Source of the DNA: Solirubrobacterales bacterium
GTDB lineage: Bacteria; Actinomycetota; Thermoleophilia; Solirubrobacterales; Solirubrobacteraceae
Length of the DNA stretch: 10,332 bases
Assembly: GCA_019240015.1 (NCBI GenBank)
Contig: JAFAZB010000061.1
Span: 1 to 10,332 of the forward strand
Direction: 5' to 3'
Both the position numbers and the translations under genes were made by a program. Below the pieces are notes generated by a model, which saw nothing but the letters and a program-made list of their open reading frames with translations, was not told the DNA's origin and did no database searches. Shown piece after piece: positions 1 to 6,228 of the stretch; the stretch's first letter is position 1; every line of letters starts with the position of its first letter.

Positions 1-60
1 GATCGGGAGACCGCGGAGCAGCGGGCATTCGTGCGCGCCACGCGTGGCGTGCACTGGTAG
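1..60 (+). CDS. C-terminal end of an unidentified protein (partial)
   Basis: Frame 1 is open from the left edge to a TAG at 58-60 and gives 19 residues ending in TRGVHW. Almost every third codon position is G or C, as in the real genes of this window. The frame ends 11 bp before the stop codon of the convergent dehydratase gene, which is typical tail-to-tail packing. The fragment is too short to name a family. It could be a chance open frame, but its codon usage and neat ending favour a real gene that begins outside the window. Confidence 0.45.
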   Translation, partial: DRETAEQRAFVRATRGVHW

Positions 61-71
61 CCGAGACGGCT
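59..71. terminator. small hairpin between two convergent stop codons
   Basis: AGCCG-AGA-CGGCT forms a perfect 5-bp stem with a 3-nt loop. It fills the whole gap between the TAG of the left-edge gene and the TGA of the minus-strand dehydratase. Its position suggests a bidirectional terminator. The stem is short and there is no T-tract on either side, so it may be chance. Confidence 0.25.
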
Positions 72-989
72 TCATCGCTCCGAGACCAGCGCCGCGAAGC
101 GGGCGGCATCGACGTTCGCGCCTGAGAGCACCACTCCAACGCGCTGCCCCGGCGCTGAGACCTTGCCGCCGAGCAGCGCGGCCAGCGCGCAGGCTCCGCT
201 CGGCTCGGCGATCAGCTTGCAGCGCTCGAACAGCAGCCGCATCGCGGCCACGATCTCCTGATCGCTGACCGTGACCACCTCGTCCACCAGCGCGGCGATG
301 ATCGGCCAGGTGAGCTCCCCAGGAGTGGAGAGCTGTTGGCCGTCGGCGATCGTCTGGCCGACCTGAACCCGCTCCCGGCGGCCGGACGCCTTGGAGCGGG
401 TCACGTCGTCGCTGGCCTGGGGCTCGACGCCGATTACGCGCAGCCCCGGCGCCAGCGCCTTGGCCGCTGTGGCTGATCCAGCGATCAGCCCTCCCCCGCC
501 TACCGGCACGATCAGCAGCTCGAGCTCGCCGACGTCCTCGAGCAACTCCAGCGCGGTGGTCCCCGCACCCGCCATCACCCGGTAGTCGTCGTAGGGGTGC
601 ACGAGCTCCAGGTGGCGCTCCGCGGCGAGCCGCTCGACCAGCTGCTCCCGGTCGTCGCGATAGCGATCGAATGTGATCACCTCAGCCCCGTAGCCCTCGG
701 CGGCGGCGCGCTTTCCCGCCGGGGCATCGCGCGGCATCAGGATCGCCGCGCGCGTGTTCCACATGCTCGCGGCGAGCGCCACTCCCTGGGCATGATTCCC
801 CGAGGAGACGGCGCACACGCCGCGCGAGCGTGCTGAGGGGCTAAGCGAGGAGAGCGCGTTGTAGGCACCCCGGAACTTGAATGCGCCTGCCCGTTGAAAG
901 CCCTCTGCCTTGAGCAGCACCCGCGAGCCCAGCTGCTCGTCGAGCAGGCGCGAGGTGATCACCGGCGTGCGGTGGGCGACGCCGCTCAA
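72..989 (-). CDS. PLP-dependent threonine/serine dehydratase, short TdcB-like form
   Basis: This is a fold-type II PLP enzyme that most likely deaminates threonine to 2-oxobutyrate, or serine to pyruvate, in the cytosol. Numbering from the TTG at 989 (305 residues), the Schiff-base lysine is K38 in GAFKFRGA. SSGNHAQG lies at 62-69, the phosphate-binding loop GGGGLIAG at 164-171, and a C-terminal SGANVD at 289-294. There is no ACT regulatory domain, so it resembles the short catabolic threonine dehydratase or serine racemase type of about 320-330 residues, not the isoleucine-feedback IlvA form. The start is uncertain. The family's N-terminal helix (SDIRAAAERL) is encoded upstream of 989, in a frame open back to the TAG at 1041-1043, but that stretch has no ATG, GTG or TTG. 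It directly follows the fusion gene on the same strand and is probably cotranscribed with it. Function is well supported; exact substrate and start are not. Confidence 0.9.
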   Translation of the reverse strand: MSGVAHRTPVITSRLLDEQLGSRVLLKAEGFQRAGAFKFRGAYNALSSLSPSARSRGVCAVSSGNHAQGVALAASMWNTRAAILMPRDAPAGKRAAAEGYGAEVITFDRYRDDREQLVERLAAERHLELVHPYDDYRVMAGAGTTALELLEDVGELELLIVPVGGGGLIAGSATAAKALAPGLRVIGVEPQASDDVTRSKASGRRERVQVGQTIADGQQLSTPGELTWPIIAALVDEVVTVSDQEIVAAMRLLFERCKLIAEPSGACALAALLGGKVSAPGQRVGVVLSGANVDAARFAALVSER

Positions 990-1040
990 ACGCTCGGCGG
1001 CGGCACGGATGTCGCTGAGGGCGAGCGTGAGAGCCGGGCG

Positions 1041-3761
1041 CTAAACCGGCTGGCCAGCGTCGCGCAGCAGCCGGCCTACCGGCACCGCAGCCAGGTGGTC
1101 GTCGCGGAGCTCGCGAACGAGCCTGCCGAGCAGTCCCTGGACCTCGCTGCGGCTTGTCCAGCTCAGCTCGACCACCTCGCCGGCGCGGAGCGGGCCGGGC
1201 TGGTCTCCCCGGTCATCGAGCTTGACGGCGCCTGCCACCAGGCGCCCGCCGGCGCCGTGCGCCAGCCACCATTGCCCGACGCTGGGACCACTCGAGACAT
1301 AGATGAAGTGATGCCGGAAGCCCATCGAGCTGACGAGTCGCCGGAGCTGACCCGAGGTCCCCAGCCATCTCACCAGCCCCCCCTTGCCAAGCCGAGGCAC
1401 ACATTGATCGCCGTAGCTGAACACGCGGGGCGCCACCGGCGAGGATGACTTGTCGAGTGCGAACGAGACGTGGATGCCCTGCGCGGAGAGCGCATCGGCG
1501 AGCGTGGGGATCGCCTGAGCGGGGGCCTCGACCAGCACCCCCACCTCGGGCCGAGAGGTCGGGACGGCGGTCACGGGGCGCATGTGCACGAAGTGGGAGA
1601 CCAGCTTGTAGGAGGCGCCGGTGGTGAGCGTCCAGCTGGCCAGCACGATCGTCGCGGCGAGCGTGGTCGCGGCCCGCGCGGTGCGCAGGCGCCACGCGGG
1701 GAGCTGACGCGCGCGACGCTCGTCGGCCAGGATCAACGAGGCAGTCGAGGGCCGCCGCGCAAAGGACCCGTCGGGCTCGAGACGCTGGGCGAGCGCGCGC
1801 TCGATCGCCGGCCCGAGGTCGCGCTCGGCGCGCGCGACCTGCGCCAGCCCGAAGCGCTCGAGCGCCGCGTTCGAGGCCCGCACGTGGCCCACCCCAAAGC
1901 CGTAGGAGACGACCGGGCAACCTCGGATGATCGCCTCGAGGACGGTCAGGCCCGCGCTCGAGTGCACGAGCGCGTCGGCGGCGGCGAGCACATCGCCCAT
2001 CCGATCCGTGAATCCCATCAGGCGCAGGCGAGGCTCGGACCCGAAGCGCTTCGCGACCTTGGCCCGCAGCTTGTCGTTGCGGCCGCACAGACAGAGGACG
2101 ATGGCGTCGGGAACGGCGAGCGCTGCCCGCGTGGCCCCGGCTAGATCTCCCACCCCCCAGCCGCCCCCGGAGACCGCGATCACGGTGGCATCGGCCGGCA
2201 GCCCCAGCGCGCGGCGAGCGTCGGCGCGCGAGCGTGCCGCCAAGAACGCCGGCGAGGTAGGCGGCTTGGCCCACCTGACGCTGCCCGGCCCAGAGATGCG
2301 CTCCACCTCCTCGATCGACTCCGGATGGGTCACGAAGTGCAGATCGATCCCGGGATGCGCCCAGAAGCGAAGCCCGGCGAGGTCGGTGATCGACGAGTAG
2401 CAAGGCACGTCGAGCCGCCCTCTGTGGCGCAGCTCTCCGAGGACCGCGGTCACCCCCGGATAGGTGGAGACGATCAGGTCGGGATCGTGTGCGCGGATCA
2501 GTCGCATCAACCCCCGTCGCCCAAGCGCCGTCAGCAGTCGCTTCGCCAGCCATCGAGTCGGCGGGAAGTACATGAACAGCATGTATTGGAGGTCGAACAG
2601 CCACGGCAGCCACTGGAACATGAACGCGGAGTTCTCCCGCAGCACCTTGGTCAGTACGGGACCCATCGCCGGCAGGCCGTTGACGATCGAGACCTGGGCA
2701 TCCGGGTCCTCGTCCTTGAACTCCCGGGCGACCGCGCGTGCCGGCAGGTCGTGACCCTCGCCGATGTCGGCGGAGATGATCAGGACCTGGCGTGGCTTGG
2801 CCTCGGCGTCGGGCTCTCCGGCCGGGATCACGGCGGCTGCCTGGAGCTCGCCGGCAGCGGCGGCCTGCTCGCGGCGCCACTCCACGTAGCGGCGCACGCC
2901 TTCGGAGAATGGCGTGGCGGCGGTCCAGCCCAGCTCCCGCTTAGCTCGCTCGCTGCACACGATCTTGCCGCCGAAATCGCCGGGGCGCGCGGGAGTGTGG
3001 ACGATCTCCACATCGCCGATCAGGCCCTTGACCGTCTCGGCGATCTGCTTGATGGTCACGTTCTCGTCGCTCGCGAGGTTGTACACGCGGTTGGTGGCGA
3101 CGCCGCCCAGCGCCAGCGCCACGCCGTCCGCTAGATCCTCCACGTACACGAACCGGCGCGACTGGCTGCCGTCTCCGGCGAGCGTCAACGGCTCGCCGCG
3201 CAGCGCCTTGTTGACGAACGCGGGAACAACCGCCGCCTCGCGCGCGCGGGGACCGTATGGGATCCCGAATCGGAGGATCGTGTAGTCGATCCCGTACAGC
3301 TCCTGATAGGCCTTGCAGTACAGCTCACCGGCGAGCTTGGTGCTGGTGTACAGGTGGCTGGGGGCGGGCAGCAGGGTGTCTTCGTCGACCTCCTGGCTCT
3401 CGCAGTCGGAGTAGACCCAGATCGTGCTCGCGTACACGATCCGCTTGACGCCGGCACGGCGTGCCGCCTCCAGCACCGTCACCGTGCCGCGGGCGTTGAC
3501 CCGCTCGGCGTCCTCGGGCTCGGCATGGACGTCGTTGACGTCGGCGACGGCGGCGAGGTGAGCGACCGCGTCGCAGCTGTGCAGCGCTCGCTCCAGCGCC
3601 TCTCGGTCGGTGATCGAGCCGAGCACGGTGTCAACCGTCCCCGGTTCATGCCACGGGGAGGGGCGGAGGTCGTAGATCACGGGCTCGTAACCGCGCGCGC
3701 GCAGCTTGTCCACCACGTGCGAGCCGATGAAGCCCGAACCGCCTGTGACGAGAACTCTCAT
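1041..3761 (-). CDS. Fusion: SDR nucleotide-sugar epimerase + MGDG-synthase-like glycosyltransferase + TM + degenerate polysaccharide deacetylase
   Basis: This 906-residue protein has four parts. Residues 1-300 are an extended SDR epimerase/dehydratase, with the NAD(P) motif TGGSGFIG at 6-13, a serine at 112 and the catalytic YTSTK at 138-142. An Ala-rich linker spans about 300-325. Residues 326-660 are a GT-B glycosyltransferase of the MGDG synthase/UgtP/MurG (GT28) kind. It has a GEGH motif at 334-337 (the family acceptor-site GxGH), SGGGWG at 531-536, and a donor-site region near 583-618 with HSSAGLTVLEA. A transmembrane helix lies at about 694-713, preceded by an Arg-rich flank, which puts the enzymes in the cytosol and the tail outside. 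Residues 738-906 resemble a NodB polysaccharide deacetylase, but VEAPAQ replaces the FDDGP motif and no HxxxH remains, so it is probably inactive. The start is the ATG at 3761, which overlaps the aminotransferase stop as ATGA and sits exactly at the SDR nucleotide-binding motif; longer upstream starts would read into the aminotransferase gene. The protein probably makes and transfers a sugar to a membrane lipid, but sugar and acceptor are unknown. Confidence 0.88.
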   Translation of the reverse strand: MRVLVTGGSGFIGSHVVDKLRARGYEPVIYDLRPSPWHEPGTVDTVLGSITDREALERALHSCDAVAHLAAVADVNDVHAEPEDAERVNARGTVTVLEAARRAGVKRIVYASTIWVYSDCESQEVDEDTLLPAPSHLYTSTKLAGELYCKAYQELYGIDYTILRFGIPYGPRAREAAVVPAFVNKALRGEPLTLAGDGSQSRRFVYVEDLADGVALALGGVATNRVYNLASDENVTIKQIAETVKGLIGDVEIVHTPARPGDFGGKIVCSERAKRELGWTAATPFSEGVRRYVEWRREQAAAAGELQAAAVIPAGEPDAEAKPRQVLIISADIGEGHDLPARAVAREFKDEDPDAQVSIVNGLPAMGPVLTKVLRENSAFMFQWLPWLFDLQYMLFMYFPPTRWLAKRLLTALGRRGLMRLIRAHDPDLIVSTYPGVTAVLGELRHRGRLDVPCYSSITDLAGLRFWAHPGIDLHFVTHPESIEEVERISGPGSVRWAKPPTSPAFLAARSRADARRALGLPADATVIAVSGGGWGVGDLAGATRAALAVPDAIVLCLCGRNDKLRAKVAKRFGSEPRLRLMGFTDRMGDVLAAADALVHSSAGLTVLEAIIRGCPVVSYGFGVGHVRASNAALERFGLAQVARAERDLGPAIERALAQRLEPDGSFARRPSTASLILADERRARQLPAWRLRTARAATTLAATIVLASWTLTTGASYKLVSHFVHMRPVTAVPTSRPEVGVLVEAPAQAIPTLADALSAQGIHVSFALDKSSSPVAPRVFSYGDQCVPRLGKGGLVRWLGTSGQLRRLVSSMGFRHHFIYVSSGPSVGQWWLAHGAGGRLVAGAVKLDDRGDQPGPLRAGEVVELSWTSRSEVQGLLGRLVRELRDDHLAAVPVGRLLRDAGQPV

Positions 3762-4813
3762 GCGCCTAGTGTCGCCTCGGCCTGGACCATCCGAGTAGCT
3801 GGTTGGTAATACAGCGGAACGCAGGAATGGTTTCGGGCGACCCAGTCGCTGTTGGGTAGCTCGAGCTGGTGGCCCATGATCCGGTGGCACGGCTCATCGT
3901 AGACGCGGCCGGTCGAGCGATCCAGCCAGTCGAACACGATGTACTTGTAGAGCCCGGAGACCATGCCCTCAGGCAGCTCGAGGCGGCTCGGGTAGACGGG
4001 ATCCAGCTCGGCTCGGGCGACCTGGTTCTTCCACGCGACGATCTCGTCGAGACGCTCGATCTGGACCAGACCCAGCGCCGCGGTCAGGTCGGTCATGCGG
4101 AAATTGAGGCCGGCGACCTCGTATGACGGCTTGCCGTAGTTGCGAAACGCGCGCACGTGCTCGATCACATCGGGGCGGCTGGAGACCACTACGCCTCCCT
4201 CGCCAGTCGAGATGGTCTTGGTGGCGTAAAGCGAGTAGACGCCGACGTCGCCGTAGCTACCGCCCTTGCGTCCGTTCCAGCTCGCGCCGTGCGCGTGGGC
4301 ACAGTCCTCGATCAAGAAGATCCCGTGCTCGCGACAATAGGCGGCGATCTGCTCGGTCTCGAACGCGAGGTGGCCACCGATGTGGACCAGGAATGCCGCC
4401 CGCGGCCGATGCCGCTCGGCTTTGGCCTGAAAGTCCGAGAACGACATGCACAGGTCCTCGCGGTTGCAATCGACGAACTGGACCTCGGCGCCCGCTCGGA
4501 CGGCCGCGAGTGGGGTGGCCATGAACGTGTTAGACGGGCACAGCACGGTCGCACCCTGCACGCCGGCGAAGTGCAGCGCTGCCAGCGCGCCGCCTGCCCA
4601 GCTCGAGAGCGACACGGCCGGGAGGTCGTGGTAGGCCTCCCATGCCGACTCGAAGCGCTGCACCATCGGCCCTTCCGACCACCGCTCCGAGTCCAGGACC
4701 TCGTCGATCAGGGCATGCAGGCGCGCGCGGTCGCGATGGTCAAAGCCGATCGCAAACCGCGCAAAAGCCGGCGTCTCGCTTTCTTGATCAGCGGAGGTGG
4801 AAGCGGAAGTCAT
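3758..4813 (-). CDS. DegT/DnrJ/EryC1/StrS-family sugar aminotransferase
   Basis: This 351-residue PLP enzyme belongs to the family that transfers an amino group to keto-sugars linked to nucleotides. The Schiff-base lysine is K199 in SLYATKTISTGEGG. The pyridine-binding aspartate is D170 in LIEDCAHAHGA. The family signature NFRMTDLTAALGLVQ lies near 237-251. Length is slightly below the usual 360-390, and the C-terminal section after residue 290 is compact. The ATG at 4813 is the first start after an in-frame stop; no strong Shine-Dalgarno is visible. The TGA overlaps the fusion gene's ATG by 4 bp, so the two are probably translationally coupled. The adjacent SDR domain could supply the keto-sugar substrate. 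This is inference, since the SDR could equally act after the transamination. The exact amino sugar cannot be read from the sequence. Confidence 0.92.
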   Translation of the reverse strand: MTSASTSADQESETPAFARFAIGFDHRDRARLHALIDEVLDSERWSEGPMVQRFESAWEAYHDLPAVSLSSWAGGALAALHFAGVQGATVLCPSNTFMATPLAAVRAGAEVQFVDCNREDLCMSFSDFQAKAERHRPRAAFLVHIGGHLAFETEQIAAYCREHGIFLIEDCAHAHGASWNGRKGGSYGDVGVYSLYATKTISTGEGGVVVSSRPDVIEHVRAFRNYGKPSYEVAGLNFRMTDLTAALGLVQIERLDEIVAWKNQVARAELDPVYPSRLELPEGMVSGLYKYIVFDWLDRSTGRVYDEPCHRIMGHQLELPNSDWVARNHSCVPLYYQPATRMVQAEATLGA

Positions 4814-4885
4814 GTTCTGGAGCGGCAGCCGCCTGCGGAACTCTCATCTTCGTCACCGGCCGGCGACGGGAACCCCGCGCTGTAG

Positions 4886-4901
4886 CTGCCATCCTGCCAT
4901 C
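4886..4901. repeat. tandem 8-bp repeat upstream of the aminotransferase
   Basis: Two perfect head-to-tail copies of CTGCCATC (GATGGCAG on the minus strand) lie in the 111-bp gap between the deacetylase stop and the aminotransferase ATG, 73-88 nt upstream of that ATG. The gap is the only sizeable non-coding space in the minus-strand run, so an internal promoter or operator is possible. No convincing -35/-10 pair was identified around it. Confidence 0.4.
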
Positions 4902-4924
4902 AGGCGTAGGCCCTGGCAAGCCTG

Positions 4925-5575
4925 TCAGACAGGTAAGACGGTAGCGAGTCTGCGGGCTTTCAGCTGCTCGACGATCAACGAAAGAGCCTGCACGGTCAGT
5001 CGGTGGGAGCCGCGGGCGCTGTAGAAGTCGGCGTCGTGGAGCAGGATCACATCGCCCGGCGCGAGCGATGACGCCGCCCGGCTGGCGATCTTCTGCGGGG
5101 TCGTGAACCGGCGCCAGTCCTTGCCCCAGCGAGACCAGAGAAGCGGCTTCATGCCGGCGGCGCGCACCGCGCGCAGGCCGGCGGGGCTGTAGAGCCCATA
5201 CGGAGGGCGATGCCAGCGCGGACTCGCTCCGGCGGCATCCTCGATCGCCGCCGACCCGCGGGCGAGGTCGTCCTGCACCTGCGAGGAGCCGAGACGAAGC
5301 TGTAGCCGGTGCCTGTATCCATGCAGCGCGAGCACGTGGCCAGCGGCCACGATCTCCGCCGCCAGCGACGGCCGGCGCTGCACCTGCTCTCCGATCACGA
5401 AGAAGGTCGCGCGCAGCCCGCGCTCGGCCAGCAGCTCGAGCACCGCAGGCGTGCCTTCGGGGTGTGGACCGTCGTCGAACGTCAGCGCCACGCCGGCGCC
5501 GCCGGGAAGCGTCCGTGGAATCGCGAGCGCCCGCGCGGCGGCGGGCACGACTGGCGCCAGCAGGTGCGCGATCAC
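4925..5575 (-). CDS. Polysaccharide deacetylase (NodB/CE4 family)
   Basis: This 216-residue protein is a complete single NodB domain. TFDDGP at 32-37 contains the catalytic and metal-binding aspartates, HGYRH at 85-89 is the HxxxH metal motif, RPPYG is at 123-127 and LLHDAD at 178-183 carries the late histidine. The family removes N- or O-acetyl groups from envelope glycans or lipid-linked sugars. The first 20 residues are only mildly hydrophobic (HLLAPVVPAAARAL) and do not make a clear signal peptide, so location is uncertain. The GTG at 5575 is the only start; an in-frame TGA lies at 5581-5579. There is no Shine-Dalgarno and a GATCAT -10-like box lies 12 nt upstream, consistent with a leaderless transcript. 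It heads the minus-strand run and may act on the sugar handled by the downstream aminotransferase and glycosyltransferase. Confidence 0.93.
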   Translation of the reverse strand: MIAHLLAPVVPAAARALAIPRTLPGGAGVALTFDDGPHPEGTPAVLELLAERGLRATFFVIGEQVQRRPSLAAEIVAAGHVLALHGYRHRLQLRLGSSQVQDDLARGSAAIEDAAGASPRWHRPPYGLYSPAGLRAVRAAGMKPLLWSRWGKDWRRFTTPQKIASRAASSLAPGDVILLHDADFYSARGSHRLTVQALSLIVEQLKARRLATVLPV

Positions 5576-5613
5576 GGGTCAATGATCGCTCAAGCTGCGC
5601 TAGAAACGGCGCC
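5576..5613. promoter_or_regulatory. 38-bp divergent promoter region
   Basis: Two GTG-started genes diverge from this gap. GATCAT (minus strand, 5587-5582) and TAGAAA (plus strand, 5601-5606) each begin 12-13 nt upstream of their GTG, where a -10 box would sit for a leaderless transcript. Neither start has a Shine-Dalgarno, and no -35 consensus is obvious. If both boxes are used, the two promoters overlap and cannot be occupied at the same time. This is inferred from spacing only. Confidence 0.35.
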
Positions 5614-6147
5614 GTGAGGCCGGACCTCGACGACTGGCTGGCTCGGCCCAGCCTGCGGGTGCATCACCGACGCGAGAGCAGCGCCGATCCAGAGCGGCTG
5701 TGGGAAGCAGCCCGCTCGGTCCGCCTCGCGGACACCGGTCTGCTGGGCCGACTGGTCCGCTGGCGGATCCCCGGAATCCCGCCCCAGGCGCCTTTCGACC
5801 AGATGTTCCGCGAGCCGCCCTTCCTGGTGCTCGAAGATGGCGATGGCGCGCTGGTCTCGGGCCTGGTGGGCAAGATCTGGACGCTGCGGCGCGACTATCC
5901 ACGACTCGGGGGGCCAGACGAGTACCGCGACTGGGCGACCCCGGGCACCGCGCGTGTCCTATTCGCGAATTGGGTCGAGCCCGGAGCTCGCCGGCCCGCC
6001 GTGCTCGTCTCGGAGACCCGCGTGCAGCCGCTCGGGACGCAGGGAAGGTTCGGGGTGGCCGCGGTGCGGCCGCTGGTGGGAGGGTTCGGAGCGCTGGTGG
6101 GCAGCGAAGGTATCGCTGCGGCGGTCCGGCGCGCGGAGGGGCGATAG
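5614..6147 (+). CDS. Conserved-looking hypothetical protein, 177 aa
   Basis: The function is not recognised. The GTG at 5614 gives a protein starting MRPDLDDWLA; an upstream in-frame start at 5464 would run antisense through the deacetylase and produce Arg-rich sequence, so it is rejected. The segment RESSADPERLWEAARSV (20-36) resembles the opening of SRPBCC/polyketide-cyclase or DUF2867-type proteins, whose fold binds hydrophobic ligands. Later segments such as FDQMFREPPFLVLEDGD (61-77) and VLVSETRVQPL (130-140) look like alternating beta strands. There is no signal peptide, transmembrane helix or evident catalytic motif, so it is probably a soluble cytosolic protein. It diverges from the deacetylase and is followed by a hairpin, so it is likely monocistronic. 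The SRPBCC assignment is tentative. Confidence 0.75.
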   Translation: MRPDLDDWLARPSLRVHHRRESSADPERLWEAARSVRLADTGLLGRLVRWRIPGIPPQAPFDQMFREPPFLVLEDGDGALVSGLVGKIWTLRRDYPRLGGPDEYRDWATPGTARVLFANWVEPGARRPAVLVSETRVQPLGTQGRFGVAAVRPLVGGFGALVGSEGIAAAVRRAEGR

Positions 6148-6183
6148 GGGGCGGATGGCGCGCCGGCCGGGCGCCCCAGCCCC
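6148..6183 (+). terminator. hairpin after the 177-aa gene
   Basis: GGGGC (6148-6152) pairs with GCCCC (6179-6183), and inside it GGCGC (6157-6161) pairs with GCGCC (6171-6175) around a 9-nt loop. The structure begins right after the TAG at 6145-6147. There is no U-tract, so it would be a terminator of the GC-rich type common in high-GC bacteria, or simply a GC-rich fold. Confidence 0.4.
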
Positions 6184-6191
6184 GCGGACAC

Positions 6192-6228
6192 GTCAACCTT
6201 TTCTTCGCCGCAGGGGTTTACGTAGTCG
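6192..6228 (+). promoter_or_regulatory. possible promoter and leader of the sigma factor gene
   Basis: GTCAACCTTTT (6192-6202) carries an AAC core followed by a T-run, as in many ECF -35 elements, and CGTAGT (6221-6226) resembles an ECF -10. The AAC-to-CGT distance is 26 nt, longer than typical ECF promoters, and the -10 lies very close to the ATG, so the pair is doubtful. AGGGG at 6212-6216 could be a Shine-Dalgarno with a long 12-nt spacer. Autoregulation by the encoded sigma factor is a hypothesis only. Confidence 0.25.

Noticed and set aside
1213..2880. 555-codon minus-strand open frame inside the fusion gene
   Set aside because: It is an out-of-frame shadow. The translation is Arg/Gly/Ala-rich with no domain, while the overlapping frame has clear glycosyltransferase motifs. 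Long shadows are expected at this GC content.
1470..3134. Plus-strand open frames of 224 and 269 codons antisense to the fusion gene
   Set aside because: They are rich in Arg, Gly, His and Gln with no recognisable motif, and they lie opposite well-supported domains.
72..3761. Stop-codon readthrough giving one protein from the fusion through the dehydratase
   Set aside because: The frames are contiguous, but nothing else suggests recoding at the TAG, and a cytosolic PLP enzyme behind an extracytoplasmic tail would be on the wrong side of the membrane.
3762..3890. 43-residue N-terminal extension of the fusion protein
   Set aside because: It would overlap the aminotransferase coding region by 129 bp and encodes a low-complexity Pro/Arg/Gly stretch. 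The ATG at 3761 falls directly before the SDR nucleotide-binding motif and gives an ATGA overlap.
4157..4885. 242-codon plus-strand open frame antisense to the aminotransferase
   Set aside because: It has no family resemblance and is the mirror of a confident DegT-family gene.
4921..4933. Palindrome CCTGTC-A-GACAGG spanning the deacetylase stop codon
   Set aside because: As RNA it forms only a 5-bp stem with a 3-nt loop and has no T-tract, so it is too weak to call a terminator. As a DNA operator it would lie at a gene end with no nearby promoter.
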